From an uncultured Lachnospiraceae bacterium (GTDB taxonomy: Bacteria; Bacillota; Clostridia; Lachnospirales; Lachnospiraceae): a stretch of DNA of 29,641 nt. Positions 14,738 through 23,376 of the stretch are shown piece by piece. The notes below the pieces were generated by a model, which searched no databases, had not been told where the DNA came from, and saw only the letters and a program-made list of their open reading frames with translations. The stretch is from the NCBI GenBank assembly GCA_910577165.1, contig CAJTLX010000044.1:1-29641 (forward strand). The letters run 5' to 3'. The stretch's first letter is position 1. The number at the start of each line of letters is the position of its first letter. A program made the translations under genes and the position numbers.

Positions 14738-17026
14738 ATGATTAAACCAGGTATGTACATCAGTGAGCGCTACGAGATTATTGACAAGGTCGGTTCCGGA
14801 GGCATGGCGGATGTCTACAAGGCAAAATGTCACAGATTGAACCGGTATGTAGCGATCAAGATACTGAAGAACGAGTATTCCAGCGACAAGAATTTTGTGG
14901 CAAAGTTTCGCGCGGAGGCGCAGTCGGCGGCAGGGTTATCCCATCCGAATATCGTCAATGTCTACGATGTCGGGGACGATGAGGGACTTTACTATATTGT
15001 GATGGAATTAGTTGAGGGGATCACGTTAAAGAAATTTATTGAGCGAAAGGGCAGACTTGAAATCAAGGAGGCAATCGGGATTGCGATCCAGATCGCACAG
15101 GGGATGGAGGCGGCGCACGCCAATCATATTATTCATCGCGATATAAAGCCGCAGAATATTATTATCTCGCGCGATGGCAAAGTAAAGGTGACAGATTTCG
15201 GGATCGCGAAGGCAGCGACTTCCAATACAGTCTCGCAGAATGCAGTTGGCTCAGTACATTATCTCTCACCAGAGCAGGCAAGAGGTGGGTATTCAGACGA
15301 GAAAAGTGATATCTACTCTTTGGGTGTCACGCTCTATGAGATGTTGTGCGGTATGGTGCCATTTGCGGGGGACAATTCTGTTTCTGTCGCGCTCTCCCAT
15401 ATTAATAATGAAGCGAGACCTATTCGCGAACTGCGTCCGGATGTGCCTCTTAGCATCGAAAAAATAGTTCAGAAATGTATGCAAAAAAAGCCTGAGCGAA
15501 GATATTTGTCCGCATCAGAACTGATCTCTGATCTGCGCTGTTCCATTACAAATCCGGATGGAGATTTTGTGAAATTGGCATCGGCAGTGCCTGATTCCCC
15601 GACCATCAATATGACGGATGAACAGATGGAATCAATTAAAAGTGCGGCAAAATCCCCAGCAGTATACTATGACTCCCATCCAGAAACCGCCTCGACCGTA
15701 AAGCGGGTAGCAAAAGAGGAGGAGGAAGAATTAGACGGAGTTGATCCGAAATTTGAGAAATTTATTATTATTGGAACAATTGTCACAGCAGTCGCGCTGG
15801 GATTGGCACTGATTTATCTGGTGATCAATCTCTCCGGTGTCCTCGATATTTTTAAGGGGAAAGATGATAAGGTAACACCGACTCCGCAGTCAAGTCCGAC
15901 CCCAACGACGGAACTAAGTCCGACCCCGGCACAGGTGGAAGCAGGCATGAAAAATCTGGTCAATGTTATAGGGTATAAGCTTGATGACGCGATAAATACA
16001 TTGCAGATGATCTCCCCTTCGTTTAGTATTATCAGCGACAAGGAAGAGTATTCAAAAGAGGTGCCAAAGGGCTATGTGCTTGATCAGTATCCGCCGGAGG
16101 ATGTGGCGATCGCGGCGGACGGCACAATTGAACTGACGATCAGCGCAGGACCGGAATCGAAGCCTGTTCCAAATGTGGCATATTACACACTTGACAAAGC
16201 AAAAACAGAACTTGAGGGATCCGGTTTTGTTACAAAACCGTCCTACGAGGCAAGCAATGAGTACGAGAATGGGATGGTGATCCGCACGGAACCTTCCGCG
16301 GACGAATATCTTGAGGAGGGGGGGACAGTGACGGTCTTTGTCAGTACCGGACCGGATATCACACTGACGGATATGCCAAAGCTTTTAGGGCTTACTGAGG
16401 AGGAGGCAGTTGCTGCACTGGCAAAGGCGGGGCTTTCAAAGAACTTAACGACTTATACCAGCAGCAACCGCTATGCAGAAGGGCAAGTATGCTTCCAGAG
16501 CTTTAGTGGGGGTGAGCGGGTGGCTGTCGGTACCAAGGTAGATATCGCGCTTAGTACAGGACCTGAGATCACGCCAAGTCCTACCCCAACTTTGGAGCCA
16601 ACCGATGAACCGGAGGAGCCGACTAACGCGCCGGATGATGATGAGCCGGAACCAACCCCAGATACGGGGGAAGGAGAAGAGCCGGACGATAATAATGATC
16701 CGGAGCCAACCTCAGAGCCAACGCCAACCACGGAGCCTGAGCCGCTCTACAGCTATCAGGCGACCACAGTGATCAGCGACTGGCCGCTTGGAGAGACAGA
16801 CACAGCAATGCTCTACATCACGATCTCACAGGACGGAAACGAAGTGGATATTACAAAGGAGGAGTCAAGACTCTTTAGCGCGACCGACTTCCCGTACTAC
16901 TTAGATATCGCGCTTGATGAGAGCGATGGCTTTACTGAGGGGATGGCAACGGTCAATGTATGGTTTAATGGCGAGCCATATGCGGGCAGTTATTCCGTGG
17001 AATTAAAAGCTGTCCGGATCAATTAG
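14738..17026 (+). CDS. prkC: PASTA-domain Ser/Thr protein kinase (PrkC/PknB type) with an extra C-terminal domain
   Basis: Membrane kinase of 762 residues that senses muropeptides or lipid II outside and phosphorylates cell-wall, division and translation proteins inside. Kinase domain about residues 10-270: glycine loop GSGGMADVY, Lys41, HRD Asp135 (HRDIKPQN), DFG Asp153. Juxtamembrane region, then one transmembrane helix at about 342-366. Outside: a short Thr/Pro linker (380-400), three PASTA repeats (about 403-471, 474-540, 541-607), a Pro/Glu/Asp/Thr-rich stalk (about 609-668), and a final strand-rich domain of about 95 residues (669-762) that I do not recognise. The stalk plus end domain is unlike B. 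subtilis PrkC, which ends soon after its PASTA repeats. It lies 40 bases after the phosphatase gene and 8 before rsgA; RsgA is a reported substrate of such kinases. Confidence 0.96.
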   Translation: MIKPGMYISERYEIIDKVGSGGMADVYKAKCHRLNRYVAIKILKNEYSSDKNFVAKFRAEAQSAAGLSHPNIVNVYDVGDDEGLYYIVMELVEGITLKKFIERKGRLEIKEAIGIAIQIAQGMEAAHANHIIHRDIKPQNIIISRDGKVKVTDFGIAKAATSNTVSQNAVGSVHYLSPEQARGGYSDEKSDIYSLGVTLYEMLCGMVPFAGDNSVSVALSHINNEARPIRELRPDVPLSIEKIVQKCMQKKPERRYLSASELISDLRCSITNPDGDFVKLASAVPDSPTINMTDEQMESIKSAAKSPAVYYDSHPETASTVKRVAKEEEEELDGVDPKFEKFIIIGTIVTAVALGLALIYLVINLSGVLDIFKGKDDKVTPTPQSSPTPTTELSPTPAQVEAGMKNLVNVIGYKLDDAINTLQMISPSFSIISDKEEYSKEVPKGYVLDQYPPEDVAIAADGTIELTISAGPESKPVPNVAYYTLDKAKTELEGSGFVTKPSYEASNEYENGMVIRTEPSADEYLEEGGTVTVFVSTGPDITLTDMPKLLGLTEEEAVAALAKAGLSKNLTTYTSSNRYAEGQVCFQSFSGGERVAVGTKVDIALSTGPEITPSPTPTLEPTDEPEEPTNAPDDDEPEPTPDTGEGEEPDDNNDPEPTSEPTPTTEPEPLYSYQATTVISDWPLGETDTAMLYITISQDGNEVDITKEESRLFSATDFPYYLDIALDESDGFTEGMATVNVWFNGEPYAGSYSVELKAVRIN
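16560..16745 (+). repeat. Low-complexity Pro/Glu/Thr-rich stalk coding region in the kinase gene
   Basis: Degenerate repeats of codons for E-P-T and T-P units (for example recurring GAGCCAAC) encode a charged, flexible, extracellular stalk between the third PASTA repeat and the end domain. Such DNA can change length by recombination or slippage. Confidence 0.6.
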
Positions 17027-17034
17027 AGGCGTGT

Positions 17035-17913
17035 ATGCAGGGAAAAATTGTCAGGGGAGTTGCAGGATTTTACTATGTGAATGTGGAGGGTGCCGGAATA
17101 TACGAGTGCAAGGCGAAGGGGATTTTCCGCAACCGGAAAATCAAACCCTTACCGGGGGATAATGTGGAGCTTACGGTACTTGATGATATGGCGATGACGG
17201 GGAATATCGATGAGATTATCGAACGGAAAAGTGAACTTATCCGCCCCGCGATCGCCAACGCGGATCAGGCGGTGATTGTTTTTGCGGCAGCCTGGCCCGC
17301 GCCAAATTTAAATCTTCTCGACCGCTTTTTGGTGCTGATGGAACAGCAGGGAATGGAGACCATTATCTGCTTTAACAAAAAAGATCAGATTGAGAAGGAG
17401 GCGCAGGAGGCACTTGTGCGCATATACAGAAACAGCGGCTGCAAGGTGCTTTTGATCTCCGCAAAGCAGGAGGAGGGCATCGAGGAATTGGAGATCTTGT
17501 TAAAAGGAAAGACCACGGTGCTTGCAGGTCCTTCCGGCGTGGGCAAGTCTACGATTTTAAATCTTCTCCACCCGCAGGCCAATATGGAGACAGGCGATAT
17601 CAGTAAAAAGATCGGGCGCGGAAGACATACAACAAGACATTCTGAACTTTTTTATATGGGCGGGGGAACTTATCTGTTTGACACTCCGGGATTTAGTTCG
17701 CTCTCCCTTGGTGAGATGGAAAAAGAGGAATTAAGAGAGTATTATCCGGAATTTTTTCCCTACACAAAGGAATGTAAATATTTAAGCTGTCTGCATGATA
17801 GGGAACCGGAGTGCGCCATAAAGGAGGCAATTTCTCACGGCAAGATTGCAAGAGAACGCTATGAAAATTATCTTCTTTTGCTCGGCGAAATAAGAAACAG
17901 AAAAAAATATTGA
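17035..17913 (+). CDS. rsgA: Ribosome small subunit-dependent GTPase RsgA
   Basis: Circularly permuted GTPase that checks late 30S subunit maturation. 292 residues. Order seen: N-terminal OB-fold, G4 motif NKKD, then G1 GPSGVGKST (Lys171), G3 DTPGF, and the C-terminal zinc motif with Cys-x4-Cys-x-His-x6-Cys (CKYLSCLHDREPECAIK). The permuted motif order (G4 before G1) is diagnostic. It lies 8 bases after the PASTA kinase, next to which it is conserved, fitting reports that RsgA is phosphorylated by PrkC. The start ATG 17035 has only a weak site (GAGGCGTGT), so expression may be coupled. Confidence 0.97.
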   Translation: MQGKIVRGVAGFYYVNVEGAGIYECKAKGIFRNRKIKPLPGDNVELTVLDDMAMTGNIDEIIERKSELIRPAIANADQAVIVFAAAWPAPNLNLLDRFLVLMEQQGMETIICFNKKDQIEKEAQEALVRIYRNSGCKVLLISAKQEEGIEELEILLKGKTTVLAGPSGVGKSTILNLLHPQANMETGDISKKIGRGRHTTRHSELFYMGGGTYLFDTPGFSSLSLGEMEKEELREYYPEFFPYTKECKYLSCLHDREPECAIKEAISHGKIARERYENYLLLLGEIRNRKKY

Positions 17914-17927
17914 AAGGGAGAATTCTA

Positions 17928-18596
17928 ATGTATCAGTTATCACCATCCATACTTTCTGCAGATTTTGCCATTCTTGGGGAGCAGTTAAAAAAGGTGGAGG
18001 AAGCGGGAGCCGACATGATACATATCGATGTGATGGACGGGCAGTTTGTCCCGCGCATCTCGTATGGTATGCCGGTGATCGAGTCGATCCGAAAAGTGAC
18101 TGCCCTGCCCTTTGACGTTCATTTGATGGTTGCGGAACCATTTCGCTTTATTGAAGATTTCAGGGAGTGCGGTGCGGATATGCTGACCGTACATGCCGAG
18201 GCCTGCACACATTTGCACTCCGCCATCACAAAGATTAAAAGGCTTGGGATGAGGGCGGGGGTTGCATTAAACCCGGCTACACCGGTGGAGTTTTTGCGCC
18301 ATGTGATAGGCGAGGTGGATATGGTATTAATTATGACCGTGAATCCGGGCTTTGGAGGTCAAAAGTTTATTAATGAAATGTTAAAGAAACCAAAGCGCGT
18401 GATGGAACTTGCAGGAGAAGAGGGGTATCCCTGCCCGGATATCCAGGTGGATGGCGGCATAACGCTTTCCAATATCAGGGAAGTCTTGGCGGCAGGCGCG
18501 AATAATATTGTTGCCGGAACATCCGTTTTTTCCGGGGATATCAGAGCGAATATCGCAGGATTTCAGGAGGCTTTTTCACAGGTTTCACCCGCTTAA
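17928..18596 (+). CDS. rpe: Ribulose-phosphate 3-epimerase
   Basis: TIM-barrel enzyme interconverting ribulose 5-phosphate and xylulose 5-phosphate in the pentose phosphate pathway. 222 residues. Seen: LSPSILSADFA, IDVMDGQFVPRISYG with metal-binding His/Asp, DVHLMVAEP, MTVNPGFGGQKF and QVDGGI, all family motifs. ATG 17928 is preferred over an in-frame TTG at 17910 because GAAAGGGAG lies just before it and the protein then begins at the conserved MYQLSPSILSAD. It follows rsgA by 14 bases, the usual Firmicute order. Confidence 0.97.
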   Translation: MYQLSPSILSADFAILGEQLKKVEEAGADMIHIDVMDGQFVPRISYGMPVIESIRKVTALPFDVHLMVAEPFRFIEDFRECGADMLTVHAEACTHLHSAITKIKRLGMRAGVALNPATPVEFLRHVIGEVDMVLIMTVNPGFGGQKFINEMLKKPKRVMELAGEEGYPCPDIQVDGGITLSNIREVLAAGANNIVAGTSVFSGDIRANIAGFQEAFSQVSPA

Positions 18597-18653
18597 TTTG
18601 CCCTTGAATTATTTAGTTTAGGCAGCAGAATAAAATTTAAGGAAATTAAGATT

Positions 18654-19391
18654 ATGGCAACATTGATTGTGGGGGGCGGGGAGGTTTTCTTTCCGGCGGC
18701 ATTTCTTTGTACACGTCAGTTTCAGTATGTTATTGCGGTGGACGCGGGTGTGTTGGCAGCGGAGAAAATGGGACTTTCTGTAGATTATCTTGTCGGGGAT
18801 TTCGATACTCTGGGAGAGGAAAATCTTCAAAAATGGGAAAATATGGAAGGTATTGCAATACGGAGATATGCCCCCGAAAAGGATGACACGGATATGGAGA
18901 TCGCAGTAAAGCTTGCGATAGAACTGGAGGGAAAAAAAGGGGGAGGGCGGGAGGGTGCGCACCCCTTTTTTCCGGAACAGGTGCTATTAGTTGGCGCGAC
19001 CGGCACAAGACTTGACCATACGATCGCCAATATTTTTTTGTTGGAGCAATTTGAGGAGGCGGGGATCTCCGCCTGTATAATGGACGCACACAATCGCATT
19101 TCTGTCCATTATACCGGATTTTCTTTTTTGCGGCAGGATCAGTATGGGAAATATCTCTCCTTTGCGGCACTGACTTCTAAGGTTACAGGACTAACCTTAC
19201 AGGGATTTTACTATCCGCTTGATCAGTATACTCTCCTACAGAACAGTAGCCGCTGCATTAGCAACGAGGCGGCAGAAGAAAAACTTTTCGTTGAGTTTAC
19301 CGGCGGAAAACTGCTTATGGTGGAGTCGGCGGATACCGTAAGGGAGGAACTGTCCGATTCTGACTTATACAAAGAGAGGAAAATAAATTAA
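18654..19391 (+). CDS. thiN: Thiamine pyrophosphokinase
   Basis: Converts thiamine plus ATP to thiamine pyrophosphate and AMP. 245 residues. Seen: VIAVDAGVLAAEKMGLSVDYLVGDFDTLGEE (Asp-rich ATP/metal site), the DTDMEIAVKLA helix, GATGTRLDHTIANIFLL, and the C-terminal thiamine-binding strands (YLSFAALTSKVTGLTLQGFYYPL). A Gly/Arg-rich loop (about residues 96-107, KKGGGREGAHPF) before the GATGTRLDH motif looks slightly longer than usual. AAGGAAAT lies before the ATG. Fits the rsgA-rpe-thiN order. The gap to ychF contains no clear terminator. Confidence 0.93.
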   Translation: MATLIVGGGEVFFPAAFLCTRQFQYVIAVDAGVLAAEKMGLSVDYLVGDFDTLGEENLQKWENMEGIAIRRYAPEKDDTDMEIAVKLAIELEGKKGGGREGAHPFFPEQVLLVGATGTRLDHTIANIFLLEQFEEAGISACIMDAHNRISVHYTGFSFLRQDQYGKYLSFAALTSKVTGLTLQGFYYPLDQYTLLQNSSRCISNEAAEEKLFVEFTGGKLLMVESADTVREELSDSDLYKERKIN

Positions 19392-19463
19392 AATTAGTCT
19401 GTAAAAATATAGTGAAAGGCGAAGATCTCTGAAAAAAAGATTTTTGAATGGGTAAAGAGAAAA

Positions 19464-20582
19464 ATGAAACTAGGTATCGTAGGATTGCCAAATGTCGGAA
19501 AGAGTACGCTGTTTAATTCTCTGACAAAAGCGGGGGCGGAATCAGCAAACTATCCATTTTGTACTATCGATCCGAATATTGGAATTGTAGCAGTGCCGGA
19601 TGAGCGTTTGGAAGTGCTTGGCAAACTCTATGCTTCCGAGCGAGTTGTTCCAGCGACCATTGAGTTTGTAGATATTGCGGGGCTGGTAAAGGGTGCTTCT
19701 AAGGGTGAGGGGCTTGGAAACCAATTCCTTGCCAATATCCGGGAGGTGGATGCAATCGTTCATGTTGTGCGCTGTTTTGAGGATTCTAATATCATCCATG
19801 TGGAGGGCAGTATCGATCCGGTGCGCGATATCGAAACCATCAATTTAGAACTGATCTTCTCGGATCTGGAAGTGCTTGAACGGCGGTTTTCCAAGGTAAA
19901 AAAGACTGCGATGGGCGACAAGAATGCCGCGAAGGAAACTGTGCTTATCGAGCGGCTGATCAAACATATGGAGGGCGGGGGGCTGGCGCGTTCCTTTGCC
20001 TGCTTAAATGAAGATGAGGCAAATTTGCTTTCCTCGTTCAACCTTCTTACCTACAAGCCCGTGATCTACGCGGCGAATGTAAAGGAGGAGGATCTCGCGG
20101 ATGAGGGCGCGGGCAATGTCTATGTGCGGAAGGTGCGCGAGTACGCACAGGCGGAATGCGAGAACGAGCAGTCCCATATCGCTGAAGTTTTTGTGATCTG
20201 CGCGCAGATTGAACAGGAGATTGCGGAACTTGACGAGGATGAAAAGAAGATGTTTCTAGAAGATCTTGGAATTACAGAATCCGGATTGGAAAAGCTGATC
20301 CGGGCAAGTTATCGGCTTTTGGGGCTGATTAGTTATCTGACGGCAGGACCCAAGGAAACAAAGGCGTGGACGATTGAGGAGGGGACAAAAGCTCCTGCTG
20401 CCGCGGGCAAAATTCACTCGGATTTCGAGCGCGGTTTTATCCGTGCAGAGATCGTAAACTATGATAATCTGGTTGCATGCGGCAGTTTTAACGCCGCGAA
20501 GGAGAAGGGACTGGTGCGCTCGGAGGGCAAGGAATATACCATGCAGGACGGGGACGTGGTTTTGTTCCGCTTTAACGTATAA
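19464..20582 (+). CDS. ychF: Redox-regulated ATPase YchF (Obg family)
   Basis: Translation-factor-type P-loop NTPase of 372 residues that binds ribosomes and prefers ATP. Seen: G1 GLPNVGKST (Lys13), the switch region DIAGLVKGASKGEGLGNQFL, and in place of NKxD an N-V-K-E motif (YAANVKEED), the change that shifts specificity from GTP to ATP. A helical coiled-coil insert lies in the middle (about 125-175), and the C-terminal TGS domain ends in GDVVLFRFNV. Length and motifs are normal. Upstream is a 72-base gap with a weak -10-like TATAGT and only a poor binding site (AAAGAGA). Confidence 0.97.
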   Translation: MKLGIVGLPNVGKSTLFNSLTKAGAESANYPFCTIDPNIGIVAVPDERLEVLGKLYASERVVPATIEFVDIAGLVKGASKGEGLGNQFLANIREVDAIVHVVRCFEDSNIIHVEGSIDPVRDIETINLELIFSDLEVLERRFSKVKKTAMGDKNAAKETVLIERLIKHMEGGGLARSFACLNEDEANLLSSFNLLTYKPVIYAANVKEEDLADEGAGNVYVRKVREYAQAECENEQSHIAEVFVICAQIEQEIAELDEDEKKMFLEDLGITESGLEKLIRASYRLLGLISYLTAGPKETKAWTIEEGTKAPAAAGKIHSDFERGFIRAEIVNYDNLVACGSFNAAKEKGLVRSEGKEYTMQDGDVVLFRFNV

Positions 20583-20607
20583 TTGCGGCAAGTAAAACGG
20601 AGGCTTT

Positions 20608-21540
20608 ATGGTACAGGGGCAGACAGATATCCGTTTTCCAAATCTTGGAATTATATTTTCGGGGATTGGCAATGGCATCACCCTATTTGGAATTGATATT
20701 ATGTATTATGGGATGATCATTGTCCTTGGGATGTTGCTCGGCGTACTGCTCGCGTGTTTCCGGGCAAAGCGCGCAGGACTTTCCCCGGATATGATTATCG
20801 ATTTCGCGCTGTACGCACTCTTGTTTTCTGTTGTTGGTGCAAGAATTTACTATGTCATGTTTGCGTGGGATTCCTTTAAGGAAAATCCGCTCTCCATCTT
20901 TAATCTGCGCACGGGCGGCATGGCAATCTACGGTGGGATTCTTGCCGGAGTGCTTACGGCGGCGGTGTACGCCAAAATAAAAAAGGTGAATTTTTACAAA
21001 CTCGCCGATCTCTGCGTTCCCTCCCTCTTGCTTGGACAGGCGATCGGACGCTTTGGAAATTTTTTTAACCGGGAGGCATTCGGCAAGTATACGGGGGGAC
21101 TTTTTGCAATGCAACTTGACCGGAGGGCAGTCACAAATGATTACAATTGTTCGATGGCGGTGTTGGAAAAACGCTATGCGGGGCACACTAGAGCATTAAA
21201 TCGCATTGTGGAGATTCGCAATAATATTGTCTATGCGGAGGGCGTGGAGTACATTCAGGTACACCCGACTTTTTTGTATGAGATATTCTGGAATCTGGGA
21301 CTGCTTTTTTTGCTTTTAATTTATTCCAGACATAAAAAATTTGATGGTGAACTTTTGTGTCTATATCTGATTGGCTACGGGGCGGGGCGGGTATGGATAG
21401 AAGATCTGCGCACCGATCCACTTTTTTTGTGGGGGACATCGCTTGCCGTCTCTGAACTTTTATCCATCCTGCTTATCTTAATCAGTTTCTTTTTCCTGGT
21501 GCGCACCAGGATTTTGGCAGGAAAAAAGAAAAATGGCTAA
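20608..21540 (+). CDS. lgt: Prolipoprotein diacylglyceryl transferase
   Basis: Polytopic membrane enzyme that moves diacylglycerol from phosphatidylglycerol to the lipobox Cys of prolipoproteins, the first step of lipoprotein maturation. 310 residues. Seen: hydrophobic segments throughout, ARIYYVMFAWD, the signature GQAIGRFGNFFNREAFG with conserved Arg148, and the HPTFLYE motif near the C-terminus, followed by GAGRVWIEDLRTDPL. Between the signature and HPTFLYE is a hydrophilic loop of about 50 residues (ALNRIVEIRNNIVYAEG). ACGGAGG stands before the ATG. It is the last gene before a strong terminator and so closes this transcription unit. Confidence 0.96.
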   Translation: MVQGQTDIRFPNLGIIFSGIGNGITLFGIDIMYYGMIIVLGMLLGVLLACFRAKRAGLSPDMIIDFALYALLFSVVGARIYYVMFAWDSFKENPLSIFNLRTGGMAIYGGILAGVLTAAVYAKIKKVNFYKLADLCVPSLLLGQAIGRFGNFFNREAFGKYTGGLFAMQLDRRAVTNDYNCSMAVLEKRYAGHTRALNRIVEIRNNIVYAEGVEYIQVHPTFLYEIFWNLGLLFLLLIYSRHKKFDGELLCLYLIGYGAGRVWIEDLRTDPLFLWGTSLAVSELLSILLILISFFFLVRTRILAGKKKNG

Positions 21541-21545
21541 AAAAC

Positions 21546-21591
21546 AAGGAAGGTTTTTGGATCGCAAAATATGACAAAAGCCTTCTTTTTT
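21546..21591 (+). terminator. Rho-independent terminator after lgt
   Basis: GAAGGTTTTTG (21549-21559) pairs with CAAAAGCCTTC (21575-21585): 11 base pairs with one G-U pair, 15-base loop, followed by six T (21586-21591) and more T-rich sequence. It stands a few bases after the lgt stop and separates the preceding run from the dcw cluster. Confidence 0.85.
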
Positions 21592-21635
21592 CTTGTGTTT
21601 TTTGTACTCTGCGATGCTTTCTTGAGAATTTGATC

Positions 21636-21664
21636 TTGCTTTTTTTTAATGTATGGGTTAAAAT
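21636..21664 (+). promoter_or_regulatory. Possible promoter of the dcw cluster
   Basis: TTGCTT (21636-21641), 17 bases, then TAAAAT (21659-21664): the -35 half matches three and the -10 half five of six consensus positions. It lies between the lgt terminator and the rsmH start, where a new promoter is needed. The leader would be about 70 bases. Confidence 0.45.
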
Positions 21665-21740
21665 GAAAGGCAAAAGTGGCGGCGCAGAGGCAAATTTTGG
21701 CTTCTGTGGGCGAGAAACGCCCGGATGGGATGGAGGAACG

Positions 21741-22706
21741 ATGGAAGAAAAAAAATTTTGCCATGTCTCCGTGCTTCTTTCGGAGTGCATCACAGAGTTA
21801 AATATACATTCGGACGGGATTTATGTGGACGGAACCATGGGCGGAGCAGGACATTCCTTAATGATTGCTTCCGCACTCTCAAAAGATGGGCTTCTTATTG
21901 GGATCGATCAGGATGGTGATGCTATAGAAGCCGCGAGTGCGCGCTTAGCTTCCTTTTCGGATCGCGTTTTGATTGTGCGGGATAATTTTTGCAATATCGG
22001 GGAAATCTTACAGGGGAAGGGCATCGAGAAAGTCGATGGAATTCTGCTTGATCTGGGAGTTTCTTCCTATCAGTTTGATACGCCGGGGCGTGGGTTTTCC
22101 TACCGGGAGGATGCCCCGCTTGATATGCGTATGGATGGGAGAGAAACGCGCACGGCAAGGGAGATTGTAAACGGTTACAGCGAGCAGGAACTCTACCGTA
22201 TCATTAGAGATTACGGCGAGGATCGCTTTGCGAAAAATATCGCAAAACATATTGTTAGAATGCGTGAAAAAAAGCCGATTGAAACGACGTTTGAGTTAAA
22301 TGAAGCCGTGCGTGCGGCTATTCCGGCGAGAGTGCGCGCGCAGGGTGGACATCCTTCCAAACGCACGTTTCAGGCGATTCGCATCGAGTTAAATCGAGAA
22401 CTTGAAGTGCTTGAAAAATCACTTGATCAGATGATTGATCTTTTAAATGAGGGCGGACGGCTCTGTATTATCACATTTCATTCTCTGGAAGATCGTTTAG
22501 TAAAGACAAGCTTTAGGCGGGCGGAGAATCCCTGCATTTGTCCGCCGGATTTTCCGGTCTGTGTGTGCGGGAAAAAGTCAAAGGGAATTGTGCGAACCAA
22601 AAAGCCAATTCTTCCGAGCGAGGAGGAACTTGCCAGGAATCCAAGAGCAAAAAGCGCGAAGCTGCGCGTATTTGAGCGTGGGGCGCAGGGATATAAAATT
22701 GTGTAA
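21741..22706 (+). CDS. rsmH: 16S rRNA (cytosine-1402-N4)-methyltransferase RsmH (MraW)
   Basis: SAM-dependent enzyme that methylates N4 of C1402 in the 16S rRNA decoding centre; it traditionally heads dcw clusters. 321 residues. Seen: HVSVLLSECI, the SAM motif YVDGTMGGAGHS, GIDQDGDAI, LDLGVSSYQFDTPGRGFSYREDAPLDMRMD, HPSKRTFQAIRIELNREL and FHSLEDRLVK, then a Cys-containing CICPPDFPVCVCG stretch typical of the family. Start ATG 21741 has GGAGG 4 bases upstream and begins at the conserved N-terminus; the frame is open back to 21630 but without a better site. mraZ, the usual preceding gene, is absent. Confidence 0.97.
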   Translation: MEEKKFCHVSVLLSECITELNIHSDGIYVDGTMGGAGHSLMIASALSKDGLLIGIDQDGDAIEAASARLASFSDRVLIVRDNFCNIGEILQGKGIEKVDGILLDLGVSSYQFDTPGRGFSYREDAPLDMRMDGRETRTAREIVNGYSEQELYRIIRDYGEDRFAKNIAKHIVRMREKKPIETTFELNEAVRAAIPARVRAQGGHPSKRTFQAIRIELNRELEVLEKSLDQMIDLLNEGGRLCIITFHSLEDRLVKTSFRRAENPCICPPDFPVCVCGKKSKGIVRTKKPILPSEEELARNPRAKSAKLRVFERGAQGYKIV

Positions 22707-22738
22707 GGAGTTGCAGTCAAGGAAAGAGGGGGATTTGG

Positions 22739-23344
22739 ATGGCAGGAAAGAAAAATCCATATCATTACGATCCAGATTACTATGTACATGGAAGTACGGT
22801 CAGAAAATTAAATACTGCTGAACGGGCAAGGGTACCGGAAAGGAAAGAGCGAGAGTACGACCTGCCAAGAAGAGAGCGTGACGCGCCTCCTCCGGCGCGC
22901 AAGAAAGTTCCGCAGAGGGAGCCGGATCGCTATGAGCGATTAAGGGAGCAGGAGGCGCAGCGCGACGAGAAGCGTCTCTTTTCCATTACCCGCAGCATTG
23001 GATTTTTTGGAATTCTCCTTTTGTGCGGTGCGATGTTTGCCGTAGGTCTCCTCTGTGTGCGCTATCTCGATTTAAAAGCGGAATCCACACGCCTTGACAA
23101 GACGATCCTCTCTTTAAAAGAAGAACTTTCTGTACTTTCTGATACCAATGCGGGCAAGGAGCAGGCACTGGTGCAGGATATCGATTTGGACGCGATCTAT
23201 CAGACAGCGGTGGGGGAGTTGGGCATGGTTTTTCCCAACCATAATGAGGTGATCTACTATGATCCGGCGGATTTAAGCTATGTCAGACAGTATGCAGATA
23301 TCCCGGAGGCGGCCTCCTCCATTTTGGATACTTTGGTTCCATAG
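22739..23344 (+). CDS. FtsL-like division protein (bitopic, coiled coil)
   Basis: 201 residues in three parts: a long, highly charged cytoplasmic tail (about 1-84, rich in Arg, Glu, Pro, Tyr), one transmembrane helix (about 85-108, GFFGILLLCGAMFAVGLLCV), and an external coiled coil (about 112-150, LKAESTRLDKTILSLKEELSVL) with a short end region. That layout and its place between rsmH and the PBP genes are those of FtsL, which with DivIC/FtsB activates FtsW and the division PBP. FtsL sequences are poorly conserved, so the call rests on topology and position. The cytoplasmic tail is longer than in model FtsL proteins. GAGGGGGATTTGG precedes the ATG. Confidence 0.75.
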   Translation: MAGKKNPYHYDPDYYVHGSTVRKLNTAERARVPERKEREYDLPRRERDAPPPARKKVPQREPDRYERLREQEAQRDEKRLFSITRSIGFFGILLLCGAMFAVGLLCVRYLDLKAESTRLDKTILSLKEELSVLSDTNAGKEQALVQDIDLDAIYQTAVGELGMVFPNHNEVIYYDPADLSYVRQYADIPEAASSILDTLVP

Positions 23345-23376
23345 CAAAATAATGGGAAAGTTAGTGGTTGCTGCTT

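Noticed and set aside
16471..16731. Minus-strand Ser/Gly/Val-rich open frame
   Set aside because: It is the antisense shadow of the Pro/Glu/Thr stalk of the PASTA kinase; the low-complexity codons avoid stops on both strands.
19408..19413. TATAGT before ychF as a promoter -10
   Set aside because: No -35-like hexamer lies at 16-18 bases and there is no extended TG, so it is too weak to list as a feature.
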